Source of the DNA: an uncultured Bacteroidia bacterium
Lineage (GTDB): Bacteria; Bacteroidota; Bacteroidia; Bacteroidales; UBA932
Reading direction: 5' to 3'
Length of the DNA: 64,000 bases
Assembly (NCBI GenBank): GCA_902790635.1
Contig: CADASN010000001.1
Coordinates: forward strand, 62,001-126,000
The notes under the pieces were generated by a model. It had not been told where the DNA came from and did no database searches. It was given only the letters and a program-made list of their open reading frames with translations. This document shows positions 48,208 to 57,638 of the stretch, piece by piece. The first letter of the stretch is position 1. Each line of letters starts with the position of its first letter. Made by a program: the position numbers and the translations under genes.

Positions 48208-51200
48208 TCATTGCGGAAAGGAAAACCGGCCGGAGGCCCGCTACTGCCGCTTCTGCGGCGAAGCGATGAGCGTGGCGGAAAGCAGGCAAAAGGGGCTAGT
48301 CGGCAAGGCGAACATCACATCCAAGCTGGAAGAGCTGGATCGGAAACTTACCGTTGCCCAGCGCTATGCCCGCAGTGGCACCCGGATCGGTATGGACTGC
48401 ATTATCCTGGGTGACAGCGGCACGGGGAAGTCTTTCCTTGCGCACTTCATCGTGGAAAAGATGCGCGGCGCCGGCGTGGTGAAGACGGCACCCAAAGAGG
48501 TGGATGCGGCCGATTGGAGTGATTTCTGCAAGGATTTCGACAAGAATATCGCAGCGCTCAAGGAGGGGATCCTGCTGATCACCAACGCGCAGAAACTTCT
48601 GCCTCGCGACCGGGCTTCGGGTGTGACCCAGTTGGACAAGCTTTTCGCCCGTATGGGCGGTTCGGGAGGCGCACCCATCGTGATCCTTTGCGGCCTGCTG
48701 AACGACATGACCCAGTTCCTGGAGAACAACAAGAACGTCTCCCGCCTCTTTGATCATACGTTTGTCCTGGATGCTTTCGGTATTCCGGAACTGACGGCAC
48801 TCACCTTGTCCATGCTGGAGGAAAAATACAGCCTGGATGCCTCTGAGGAGCTTCCCCGCAAACTGGCCAGCCACTTCCAGTGGTATATGCACCAGAAAGA
48901 CCTGAACCATCTCAACGGCCACCTGGCGGAAAAGGTGGCGGAGGACCTGTCCGTCAGGGCTTCGTACCGTGGCAGCCATACCGTGACGGAAGACGATATT
49001 CCCGATGCATCGTGTTTCATCCCCAGGAGCGAAGAGGAAATCCTCGCCGAACTCGACGAATTTGTGGGCATGCAGAGCGTCAAGGACAAGATCCGCGACA
49101 TCGTCCGCGACGTGAAGACCCGCAAGGGGAATGGCGTGAAAGCCAATGAGTTGCTCACGGATCATTACCTGTTCGTCGGCAATCCCGGCACGGGCAAGAC
49201 CACCTTCGCCCGCAAGTTCGGGGAGGTCCTGAGCGCTGTCGGCGCCCTTCCGACCGGCCAGTTCGTGGAGATATCGGCCAAGGATTTTATCGGCACCCAC
49301 GTGGGCGACACGGAAGCGAATGTCAAGGACTATGTAAGCAAAGCGATCGGCGGCGTGCTGTTCATCGATGAGGCGTATGCCCTTGCCCAGGACACAGGCT
49401 CCTCCCGCGGCAGCAGTTATGGTCAGGCTGCCGTCGACACGCTGCTTACCCTGCTGGAGAACCGCCGCGGCGAATTCGTGTGCATTATGGCGGGGTATAC
49501 CAGGAATATGAACGATTTCGCGCGAATGAATCAGGGCCTCCAGTCCCGCTGCAATGTGACCATCGAATTCCCGGACTACAACGCGCGGGAACTGGAGAAG
49601 ATCTTTCGCATGTTGCTTGTCAAGAATCAAGAGAAGGTCGTGTATACCCTGGACGCCAAGGCGGAGGAAATGCTTCCCAAGGTCTTTGACCGCATGTATT
49701 TGAAACGCGGCGACACCTTCGGCAACGCCCGTTCCGTGCGTAACCTGTTCAAAGAAGCCGTTCAACGCCACAATGCCCGCAGTAGCGGAGACAGTATCCT
49801 CAGCTATGCCGATATTGTGGGCGAGGAGAATACGAAAGAGCTTTCCGTAGAGGACATCATGAAGGAGCTGGACGGCTTCGTGGGCATGGATTCCGTCAAG
49901 GATGCCATCCGTCGCATCGCCCGGCAGGTCGCCGTGCAGAAGCAGATGATCGAAATGGGCGAAGCAGGGGAGAGTCTCACCAAGTTCAATTTCGTCCTGA
50001 CCGGCAATCCGGGAACGGGCAAGACCCAGGTGGCGAACACTTTCGGCAAGATTTTCAAGGCCCTGGGCGTCACCTCCTCGGACCAGGTGGTGAAGGTCGA
50101 GCCCAAAGACATCCTTTCCCAGTACCAGAACGAGAGTGCCCGGAGGATGGATGATTACATCACGCAGGCCATGGGCGGAGTACTCTTTATCGACGAGGCC
50201 TACGGACTCTATCCGGTGGACGAGACCGGCCACGGTACGAGCAGGGAAGGACAGGATGCCTTGAGGGTCCTGCTGACACGCATGGAGAATGAAGCCGGTA
50301 AATTCGTAGTCGTCTGTGCAGGCTATGCCAAGGAGATGAATGCTTTTATGAATGCCAACCCCGGGCTCGAGAGCCGCTTCTCGCATCATATCCACATTGA
50401 CGACTACACTGCCGAAGAGTTGCTGGAAATCTACGAACTCGCCGCCAGGAAAAACAAGTACAGCTTCACCCTGGCTGACGATGCGGTGCGCATGAAGGCC
50501 CTGAACATGTTCCGCGACATTGTGGCGGTGAAGGACGACAAATTCGCCAACGCCCGCATTGCCGTCCAGAAAATGGAGGAGACCAAGAATAACATCAGCG
50601 TTCGCATCCAGGGTATTCCCTATAAACAGTGGACCCCGGAACTCCTGCACACGGCGCTTGCTGAGGATATCCCGTACGAGGAGCCGGAGAAGGTGTCGGT
50701 GGATGAATGCCTCGCGGAACTGAACCAGCTGATCGGCCTGGACGGGGTGAAGTCTTCCCTGACCAGGCTGGCGTACACGATCAACAACGAGATTGAGAGC
50801 GCCAGGCTGGAGAACCGCCGCCCGGATATCCCGCTGGGACATTATCTGTTCCTCGGCAATCCGGGCACCGGCAAGACCACGGTCGCCCGCCTGATGGGAA
50901 AAATCCTCTATTCCATGGGCGCCCTGCCTTCTCCCAAGGTGGTTGAGGTGGACAAGAGTAAACTCGTGGGGCGTCATGTCGGCACGACGGAAGCCATCAC
51001 GACAAATGTCATCAACTCGGCGATGGGCGGCATCCTCTTCATCGATGAAGCGTACCAGCTCACCTCGAGCAGGCTGGAGGGCGATTATGGTAAGGATGCC
51101 TTGGAAGTCCTGCTTAAGCGTCTGGAGGATGACCGAGGCAAGTTTGTGTGCATTGCCGCCGGCTATACGTATGAGATGCAGAGTTTCATCCACGCCAATA

Positions 51201-51514
51201 GCGGCATCCCTTCGCGCTTCCCGGAGCGCAACTGGATTACCTTCGAGGATTACAATCCGGAGGAACTGTTCCAGATCTTCATGATTTTTGCCCGAAAAGG
51301 CGGATATACGCTGGATCCGATGGCCGAATATGCCGTCCGGGGCAAACTCACTATGTTGTACAACGGCCGCGACCGGTCTTTCGGTAACGGCCGCGCGGCC
51401 CGCAACCTATTCGAAGAGGTGAAGGGTAACCTGGCGGCACGCCTGGCCGAAGACGGGCAGACGCATACGCCGGAACAGCTTAAACTGATAATGATGGAGG
51501 ATGTTTCATTATGA
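48197..51514 (+). CDS. Four-module AAA+ ATPase with N-terminal zinc ribbon (CbbX/SpoVK-like)
   Basis: The 1105-residue protein opens with a zinc ribbon (CNHC, CRFC) and carries four tandem ATPase modules. Module 1 (about 60-270) has GDSGTGKS, but ILLITNAQKL replaces the acidic Walker B, so it is probably inactive. Modules 2, 3 and 4 have GNPGTGKT near residues 329, 602 and 888, with FIDEAY Walker B motifs near 383, 659 and 944, as in the CbbX/SpoVK/EccA group. These remodel or unfold protein partners. It sits between the kinase and FHA genes with overlaps on both sides (11 and 4 bases), pointing to coupled translation. Confidence 0.9.
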   Translation: MTCNHCGKENRPEARYCRFCGEAMSVAESRQKGLVGKANITSKLEELDRKLTVAQRYARSGTRIGMDCIILGDSGTGKSFLAHFIVEKMRGAGVVKTAPKEVDAADWSDFCKDFDKNIAALKEGILLITNAQKLLPRDRASGVTQLDKLFARMGGSGGAPIVILCGLLNDMTQFLENNKNVSRLFDHTFVLDAFGIPELTALTLSMLEEKYSLDASEELPRKLASHFQWYMHQKDLNHLNGHLAEKVAEDLSVRASYRGSHTVTEDDIPDASCFIPRSEEEILAELDEFVGMQSVKDKIRDIVRDVKTRKGNGVKANELLTDHYLFVGNPGTGKTTFARKFGEVLSAVGALPTGQFVEISAKDFIGTHVGDTEANVKDYVSKAIGGVLFIDEAYALAQDTGSSRGSSYGQAAVDTLLTLLENRRGEFVCIMAGYTRNMNDFARMNQGLQSRCNVTIEFPDYNARELEKIFRMLLVKNQEKVVYTLDAKAEEMLPKVFDRMYLKRGDTFGNARSVRNLFKEAVQRHNARSSGDSILSYADIVGEENTKELSVEDIMKELDGFVGMDSVKDAIRRIARQVAVQKQMIEMGEAGESLTKFNFVLTGNPGTGKTQVANTFGKIFKALGVTSSDQVVKVEPKDILSQYQNESARRMDDYITQAMGGVLFIDEAYGLYPVDETGHGTSREGQDALRVLLTRMENEAGKFVVVCAGYAKEMNAFMNANPGLESRFSHHIHIDDYTAEELLEIYELAARKNKYSFTLADDAVRMKALNMFRDIVAVKDDKFANARIAVQKMEETKNNISVRIQGIPYKQWTPELLHTALAEDIPYEEPEKVSVDECLAELNQLIGLDGVKSSLTRLAYTINNEIESARLENRRPDIPLGHYLFLGNPGTGKTTVARLMGKILYSMGALPSPKVVEVDKSKLVGRHVGTTEAITTNVINSAMGGILFIDEAYQLTSSRLEGDYGKDALEVLLKRLEDDRGKFVCIAAGYTYEMQSFIHANSGIPSRFPERNWITFEDYNPEELFQIFMIFARKGGYTLDPMAEYAVRGKLTMLYNGRDRSFGNGRAARNLFEEVKGNLAARLAEDGQTHTPEQLKLIMMEDVSL

Positions 51515-51990
51515 TCCAGTGTCCCGATTGCAGAAGCCTGATTCCCGACGACAGCGCGTTTTGCGACCAGTGCGGGAAGGAATTGAAATGGTGCCCCAAG
51601 TGCAGGCGGCCCAAGCGCGGCACGGAGTGTCCCCTCTGCGGCAGCGACCTGGTCTCCGGGCGCAAATACCTTGCATTGCCGGGCGGAGGGGATACGCCCT
51701 CCGCCGGCAATCCCCTGTCGTTGACCCTGGTCGGGAACGGGTGGCGTCTGCCGTTGCGGCCGGGCGGATTTGGCCGCCTGGGCGGCATCTGGCCGGAGCT
51801 GGGCACGTGTCAGTATGTCTCCGGGAACCACGGTACTATCCGCCGGGGACCGGACGGATGGGAGATGGCCGATGCCGGCTCTACCAACGGTACTTATGTC
51901 AATGGGCAGCGCCTGGCCACAGGCAGTGCCGTTATTTTGAAGAAGGGCGACAGCGTCCGGATTGCAACCCTTGATTTTATCGTGGAATGA
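51511..51990 (+). CDS. Zinc-ribbon and FHA domain protein
   Basis: The 159-residue protein has two zinc ribbons (Cys4/7 with 18/21, and Cys28/31 with 40/43), a short linker, and a C-terminal FHA domain at about 75-159 with SGNHGTI and the conserved AGSTNGTYVNG. FHA domains bind phosphothreonine peptides, so this is the expected reader of the kinase next door. The start overlaps the AAA stop by 4 bases and its stop overlaps the PP2C start by 4 bases. No membrane segment. Confidence 0.9.
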   Translation: MIQCPDCRSLIPDDSAFCDQCGKELKWCPKCRRPKRGTECPLCGSDLVSGRKYLALPGGGDTPSAGNPLSLTLVGNGWRLPLRPGGFGRLGGIWPELGTCQYVSGNHGTIRRGPDGWEMADAGSTNGTYVNGQRLATGSAVILKKGDSVRIATLDFIVE

Positions 51991-52721
51991 GACTAGCTAT
52001 CCAGGCAATCTGTGACAGGGGGCTCCTCCGTGACCGGAATGAGGATGCCCTCAGTGTGAACGGCCTGTTCCTTCGGGACGATGCCGTCGAACTCACGGTG
52101 GAGATTCCCGAGGAGGGTTTCTTCTACCTGCTTGTCTCGGATGGGATGGGCGGTCACGAGAAAGGGGAGGAGGCCAGCCGCTTCGCGCTGGAGGAGATGG
52201 AGGAGCAGTTCTCCTTCCATCACATCCGGCCGGAAAGTTTCGAGGACGATGTCCGCGAAGCGGCACGCTATATCAATTTCAAGCTCAACCGTGCTGCGGC
52301 CGAGGACGGCCAGCAGCGCCCGATGGGCTGCACCCTGACCGGAGTCATCTGGCATTATGGCCGGACCTGGCTGGTGAATGCCGGTGACAGTCGTACCTAC
52401 CGTTTCCGGGACGGCCTGCTCCGGCAGCTTACCACCGACGAGACAGAGCGTGGCATCACGGGTGATCCCGATGCCAGCAAACTCCTGCTCAATTGCCTGG
52501 GAGGTGGCGCTGAAGGCCGTCTGGCGGTAGATGACCTGGAAGGCAAGCTGCTCGAAGGGGACTTGCTGCTGGTCTGCTCCGACGGACTCTGCGATATGGT
52601 TTCCGATGAGGAGATCGAGGCGGCCCTCGCAGACGGCGCCACGGCGTCCGACCTGCTCCGCTTGGCCTGCGAAGCGGGCGGCACAGACAATGTCTCCATC
52701 ATTCTTGCCCGAGTTATTTGA
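51987..52721 (+). CDS. PP2C family Ser/Thr protein phosphatase
   Basis: The 244-residue protein contains the PP2C motifs in order: RGLLRDRNEDAL near residue 11, VSDGMGGHEKGEEAS near 49, MGCTLTGVIW, VNAGDSRTYRF, CSDGLCDMVSDEE and GGTDNVSIILA. The metal-binding aspartates are all present. It should reverse phosphorylation by the kinase encoded two genes upstream, giving the kinase-FHA-phosphatase set of a phospho-switch. There is no membrane anchor. The next gene starts 22 bases later. Confidence 0.93.
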   Translation: MRLAIQAICDRGLLRDRNEDALSVNGLFLRDDAVELTVEIPEEGFFYLLVSDGMGGHEKGEEASRFALEEMEEQFSFHHIRPESFEDDVREAARYINFKLNRAAAEDGQQRPMGCTLTGVIWHYGRTWLVNAGDSRTYRFRDGLLRQLTTDETERGITGDPDASKLLLNCLGGGAEGRLAVDDLEGKLLEGDLLLVCSDGLCDMVSDEEIEAALADGATASDLLRLACEAGGTDNVSIILARVI

Positions 52722-52743
52722 TTGTAAGAAAAAGATTCATAGT

Positions 52744-55700
52744 ATGAGTTCACCATCTTCCTGGCGTAGATACAATATCTTCCTTTCATCCACGTTCAAG
52801 GACATGGACTTTGAGCGGGACGTGATCAAATTCCGCGTTATCCCTGCCCTGAACCGTCGTTTCCGCGACAGGCGGGTCGAACTGCAGGCCATTGACCTGC
52901 GTTTGGGAGTCAACACTTCCGACATGACCGAGGAGGAGAGCGAACGCAAGGTGCTCTCCGTCTGTACGTCCTGTATAGACAGCGCGCGGCCGTTCTTCAT
53001 CGGCCTCATTGGCCAGCGCTATGGTTGGGTGCCGCCGGTGGAGCGCTGGAAGGAGTTCATGGCCGGTCTCACGGATGAGGAGAAAGAGATCCTGAGGGAT
53101 ACGGCCGGCTGCTCCGTCACGGAGATGGAAATCGTGTACGGCGCGTTGTCGCAGGGGAGTTTCGACTCGTCGCACGTGCTCTTTTACCTTCGCGACGATG
53201 CTTCCTACGACGGAATCCCGGAGGCGTTGAAGCCGTCCTTCTGCGATGCTGATTCCGAGAATCTCCGTCGGTTGGAGGCTCTTCGGAAGCGGGTGCGGGA
53301 ACTGTTCGGTGAACGTGGCGGTGAGGATGACCGCTGCACGCCGTATCGCCTGGATTGGCGTGATGGCCACTTCGAAGGAGAGGAGTTTGAACGGATTGTG
53401 ACAGAGCAGCTGGCCCTGCAAATCGAACTGGAAACCGCCCGGGAGCAGGAAGCCGGCGACGCGAGTTGGTGGGCCCAGGAGAAGGAGCTCGAAGAATCCA
53501 CGCTGCTGCGCCTGCTGCCCGGTTCGGTGGAGAGCTCTCTGAGCTGGGATCCTGACGTGAAGCAGCGTGAAGAAGAGAATCCAGCCGACCGGGCGGTCTG
53601 GTATGTACCGGGAATAGGTGCCAGTACGCAGATGGCACAGGAATATGCCAGGTGTGTCGAAACAGCAGACATACTGCCACTGCTGGCCGTGTTCGGCTTG
53701 TCGGAATACAGCAATGCCATGCGTCCGGTGCTGGCACGCTGGATCCATGAGCTCGCGCTGGTCGCGGGCCGGGAGGATCTTCCGGACGACGACCAGTTGC
53801 TGGGCAAACTGCCTGAGCCGGCGTTGAATGCCCTGTTCGCTTCGCTTCTACGGGAGGTCCGCCCCGCATTCAAGAATATCATCATTTTCCTCGACGATGT
53901 CGAGGCCCTCGAGACCACGGCACCCAAGGACCTGTATATGCCCTGGCTTGACCGGGTAGCGGATCTGGTGTGCATCCAGGTGTACCTGCAGGATGGGAGC
54001 GAGGCCCGAGAGAAATTCCTCTCGGCGCATGGTTATCCGGCCCGGTTGATAGTGTCCGGCATCGTGGATTCGGAGGATGCGGAGGCGTATATTTCCCGTT
54101 ATGAGAAAACATATTTCCTGGAATTGCCCACGGCCATCCGGAAGGCTATGCTGGATGTGGCGGACGATGAAAATGATTGCTTGTTGCCAATCAAGGTACA
54201 CAGTGTCTTCCGTCTTTTCGAATCCCTCACCCAGGAGGATTTCAAGCGCATCCGCTCCAGCGAGGGCAGCCAGATCGACGCCATCAACGGCTATCTGGAG
54301 GAGATATGGGGCGAGATGCCCGACAGTCCGTATGACTTGATGACCTTTATGGTCAACAACATTGCCGGCAATCTCGGACTGGGGGAGAGAATGCGCCAGG
54401 CCATCTGGTATATTGCTGCGGCTCCGGGTGGTCTCCGGGAGAGCGATATAGCCCACTTTGCCGGGGAGGACTGGGATGTGGTGCAGTTCTACCGGGCGAT
54501 GAATTTCCTGCAGGATTTCTTCTATGAGGACCGGGCCCGCCACCTATGGCGCGCCAAATACATTACCCGGGATGAAGACGGCCTGCGGCAGCGTCAGAAA
54601 GACATTTCCGCTTACCTCCTGACGCTGGACCCGAAGGATTCCCTCCGCGAGACCATGGGACTCTATTTTGCCCTCAAGGGCGGCGACTCCGGGCATTTCC
54701 CGCCCTACCTGGTCGAAGGGGATTACATCCATGGCCAACAGATGAATGACATGCTGCGTTTCTACGGATCCCAAGTCCGCCAGCTGGCACGGGAAGGCTT
54801 CTTCGAAAGCCCGGATTTCGAACAATACAGCCGGGCGCTGACGCCTTCTGCCCGGTTGCAACTGTTCATGGATATCATGACCGGGATGTCAGACCTGCAG
54901 GAAGAATTGCATTTGCTGGCCAAACGGATGGGAAGTTGGCTGGAGGATGTCCGGGTGGACGACCTGCCGGTCACGGATGCGTTTGCCTATGCGTCCGTCC
55001 TGGCGATGCCCCAGGATTCAGAGTCCTGTCTGGAACTGGCACTGCAGGCGGCGCGACGCTGCGCAGATGAAGGTTATGGCTCAGCACGGCAGTTGGTATC
55101 CGGTATTTCAGCCGCCCTGTTGGCGCTGTACAGGAAGAAAGGACACCGGTCCAAGGCGAAGATTCTCCGCGAGCAGATAGCGGCATCGGGATATGCAATG
55201 ACCAGCTTGAAAGACCGCTATATGGCATTGCTTCCCATCATTCGCGAAGCAGGGAGCCGCGGTGGTCTGTTCCGCAGGAAGAATCCGAACCGCCTCGCGC
55301 TGCTCGACCGTTTTTTCGATGAGTACTATTCCATTTGTCAGGATCTGGACAACGGCAAGGAGAGTTTTGATGCCTTTTTCCGGTCAACCCGGTTGATGAC
55401 ACAGGCCTTGGATGTGCTTCAGCAGGAGAAGGATTACGACCGTTTCCTGCAGGAATGGGCCCGCTTCGAACCCTGGATGGAGACGCTCTTTGAGCTGGAC
55501 GGCTTCTTCAACAACAAACCCCCTTTGGAACTCTTCTTTGAATATAACTCTTCGCTTTTTATCGTTCTGTCCCATATGCGGACTTCCGGAGGCTTGAAAG
55601 ACCAGTTGGAGCAGATGTATCATCTCGCCGCGCAGGCGAGCCTCGGCGCATTCGACCGGCTGAAGGAACTGGATCCGGACCATTTGGCGGTTGCGATGTT

Positions 55701-55803
55701 CCGGAAAATGGCGACCAGCATGCCGGAGACGGATGTGGACGTGCCGATCGAGGAGATTGACAAGCAGATTGTGGAACTGTATAATGATTATTGCGAAAAA
55801 TGA
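52744..55803 (+). CDS. DUF4062 protein with degenerate STAND-like NTPase region
   Basis: The 1019-residue protein begins with a DUF4062 domain (about 8-180: YNIFLSSTFKDMDFERDVI, GQRYGWVPP, TEMEIVYGAL), as found at the N-terminus of NPHP3- and TEP1-like STAND proteins. A NTPase-like region follows at about 285-560. There, VWYVPGIGASTQMAQEYA occupies the P-loop position but lacks the GK(S/T), while NIIIFLDDVEALE resembles Walker B. The C-terminal 450 residues are helical and repeat-like without a recognised motif. The ATG at 52744 fits the DUF4062 start. Its stop overlaps the next start. A sensor or scaffold role is likely, ATP hydrolysis doubtful. Confidence 0.8.
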   Translation: MSSPSSWRRYNIFLSSTFKDMDFERDVIKFRVIPALNRRFRDRRVELQAIDLRLGVNTSDMTEEESERKVLSVCTSCIDSARPFFIGLIGQRYGWVPPVERWKEFMAGLTDEEKEILRDTAGCSVTEMEIVYGALSQGSFDSSHVLFYLRDDASYDGIPEALKPSFCDADSENLRRLEALRKRVRELFGERGGEDDRCTPYRLDWRDGHFEGEEFERIVTEQLALQIELETAREQEAGDASWWAQEKELEESTLLRLLPGSVESSLSWDPDVKQREEENPADRAVWYVPGIGASTQMAQEYARCVETADILPLLAVFGLSEYSNAMRPVLARWIHELALVAGREDLPDDDQLLGKLPEPALNALFASLLREVRPAFKNIIIFLDDVEALETTAPKDLYMPWLDRVADLVCIQVYLQDGSEAREKFLSAHGYPARLIVSGIVDSEDAEAYISRYEKTYFLELPTAIRKAMLDVADDENDCLLPIKVHSVFRLFESLTQEDFKRIRSSEGSQIDAINGYLEEIWGEMPDSPYDLMTFMVNNIAGNLGLGERMRQAIWYIAAAPGGLRESDIAHFAGEDWDVVQFYRAMNFLQDFFYEDRARHLWRAKYITRDEDGLRQRQKDISAYLLTLDPKDSLRETMGLYFALKGGDSGHFPPYLVEGDYIHGQQMNDMLRFYGSQVRQLAREGFFESPDFEQYSRALTPSARLQLFMDIMTGMSDLQEELHLLAKRMGSWLEDVRVDDLPVTDAFAYASVLAMPQDSESCLELALQAARRCADEGYGSARQLVSGISAALLALYRKKGHRSKAKILREQIAASGYAMTSLKDRYMALLPIIREAGSRGGLFRRKNPNRLALLDRFFDEYYSICQDLDNGKESFDAFFRSTRLMTQALDVLQQEKDYDRFLQEWARFEPWMETLFELDGFFNNKPPLELFFEYNSSLFIVLSHMRTSGGLKDQLEQMYHLAAQASLGAFDRLKELDPDHLAVAMFRKMATSMPETDVDVPIEEIDKQIVELYNDYCEK

Positions 55804-57638
55804 TACGCCGTAGAATAGACCGGATCCTCGCCCAGGGCGAGGGCAGGCAGTTGGTCTGGCTTGCCGGCATCGTGCTGGCCCTGTATCTTGTTTTCTGTCT
55901 CATCGGCCGGATCTGGGGCCTGGACTGGACGGACATCCTCACCCTCTATCTTGATCCGGGCAACTTCCCGATCGACCACCAGGCGAATGACATCTTCAGC
56001 CTGATCGTTACGATGAGCGGTCTCCTGATCCTGAGTACCCTGCTGATATCGGTGTTCTCCAACGTGTTTTCCAATATCTCGGAGGCGTATCGCAAGGGTG
56101 AGCGACGCTACCGTTTCAGCGGGCACGTACTGATCCTGGGCGGCGGCCATCCGCTCGCCGATATGCTGAGGGCCCTGCGGGAGAACAGGTCTTTTGATGG
56201 AAAGGATATCGTTGTGATGACCTCCGCCGATGTCGAGAAGCTTCGTGCTGAGACGGAGATTGCCGTCAATGACGCCCGATTCTGCAAGCGCATTACCTGG
56301 TGCCACGGGGACCGGAGCAACGAAGAGGACCTGCGCAACATACGGGCCGCGTATGCCTCGGCCATCTACTTGATCGGGGAGGACGAAGAAGCGGCCCACG
56401 ACTCGCTTAGCGTCTCTTCTCTGGATCTGCTTGAACGCATTTGCGAGGGTTCCGGCGCGCCCATTCCCTGTTATCTGGCCCTCGATATGCACGCCAGCCT
56501 GGACATTTTCCAGTATCTTGCGAACCGTTCCACCTCCCGCCTCCGGCCGGAAATCATCCATACCGGAGACTATATCGCAGAACAGCTGCTGGTTGACACG
56601 CCGTTCCTGCCCGTGCCTGCTGGGGAGGAATTCCTGCATATCGTGATCGCCGGCAGTGAGCGTACGGCGCGGTCCTTTGCCACTGTCGCTGCACATATTT
56701 GCCATTTCCCGGGCTTCGCCGACGGGAAGCCCCGGACCCGGATCTCCTTCGTGGATGCCGGTATCCGGGAGCGGATGGATCAGTTCGTGTCCAATCACCA
56801 GAGCCTTTTCGACCTGTCTCACTACAGCTATGTCACGCCGGAAGGGCGGGAAGTCACGGAGCCGCGCCGGGAGTACGGCGATTTCCTGGACATCGAATGG
56901 GAATTCATCGACAGTTCGCTGGCTTCGCCTTATGTTCGCGCGGAACTGGTCAAGTGGGCGCAGGATACCGGACAAAAACTCGTTCTTGCCATCTGCCAGG
57001 AGGATTCGGATGCGAACCTGACGGCCGCGCTGCATCTGCCGAAGGCGTTGTATGCGGCCGGCATCCCGATTGCCGTCTATCAGAAGGAGCACGGGGAACT
57101 GATGGAAAAGGCCGTCTCCACCGGCATGTACGGAAATATCCGCTGTTACGGTGAATCCGGGCCGGCGAACGACGCGCTTTTCCTGCGCCGTTCGCTGTGG
57201 GGCAAGCGGGTCAATTACCTCTACGACCTGGAGTACGGCAACCCTCCGGCCGCCGATGCGGACGAGGCGTGGGCGACACTCTCCGTGGCACATAAGCTGT
57301 CGAGTATCGCCAGTGCCAATTCCATCCCCATCAAGTTGCGCAGTTTCTCGCTGGAACCGACACGGTCCTGTATGGAAGCATTGGATGCGGGTCAGCTGGA
57401 GGCCATTTCTGAAGTGGAGCATCGCCGCTGGATGACGTCCGTCTTGCTGATGGGTTACTCGGCGGCGCCCGCGGCCGACCGGGCCGACCGCAGCCGCTTC
57501 AAGGAACTCAAGAACAAGCAGTTTATCCACCTGGACATTGCGCCTTATGACGAACTCGCCCGCGAAGCGGAGAAGGACCGGCTGATCGTGATGAATATTC
57601 CGTATATCATGAACGAAGAAGAAATCGTCCGCGTATGA
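55800..57638 (+). CDS. Two-helix membrane protein with TrkA/RCK-like Rossmann domains and RyR-like C-terminus
   Basis: The 612-residue protein has two N-terminal membrane helices (about 19-40 and 66-90). A nucleotide-binding fold of TrkA/RCK or Castor type follows (HVLILGGGHPLADML near 107, CHGDRSNEEDLRNI), then a second Rossmann-like region (HIVIAGSERTARSFA near 280). A C-terminal segment at about 535-585 (EVEHRRWMTSVLLMGYSA to DIAPYDELAREAEKDR) matches the RyR-domain pattern. It is a candidate ligand-gated membrane effector. The ATG at 55800 overlaps the preceding stop in an ATGA and its own stop overlaps the next gene. Confidence 0.8.
   Translation: MIRRRIDRILAQGEGRQLVWLAGIVLALYLVFCLIGRIWGLDWTDILTLYLDPGNFPIDHQANDIFSLIVTMSGLLILSTLLISVFSNVFSNISEAYRKGERRYRFSGHVLILGGGHPLADMLRALRENRSFDGKDIVVMTSADVEKLRAETEIAVNDARFCKRITWCHGDRSNEEDLRNIRAAYASAIYLIGEDEEAAHDSLSVSSLDLLERICEGSGAPIPCYLALDMHASLDIFQYLANRSTSRLRPEIIHTGDYIAEQLLVDTPFLPVPAGEEFLHIVIAGSERTARSFATVAAHICHFPGFADGKPRTRISFVDAGIRERMDQFVSNHQSLFDLSHYSYVTPEGREVTEPRREYGDFLDIEWEFIDSSLASPYVRAELVKWAQDTGQKLVLAICQEDSDANLTAALHLPKALYAAGIPIAVYQKEHGELMEKAVSTGMYGNIRCYGESGPANDALFLRRSLWGKRVNYLYDLEYGNPPAADADEAWATLSVAHKLSSIASANSIPIKLRSFSLEPTRSCMEALDAGQLEAISEVEHRRWMTSVLLMGYSAAPAADRADRSRFKELKNKQFIHLDIAPYDELAREAEKDRLIVMNIPYIMNEEEIVRV

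Noticed and set aside
45088..52721. Kinase, FHA and PP2C genes read as type VI secretion regulators
   Set aside because: No sheath, baseplate, spike or membrane-complex genes are in the window, and the zinc-ribbon, TerB-like, DUF4062 and RyR-like partners do not belong to that set.
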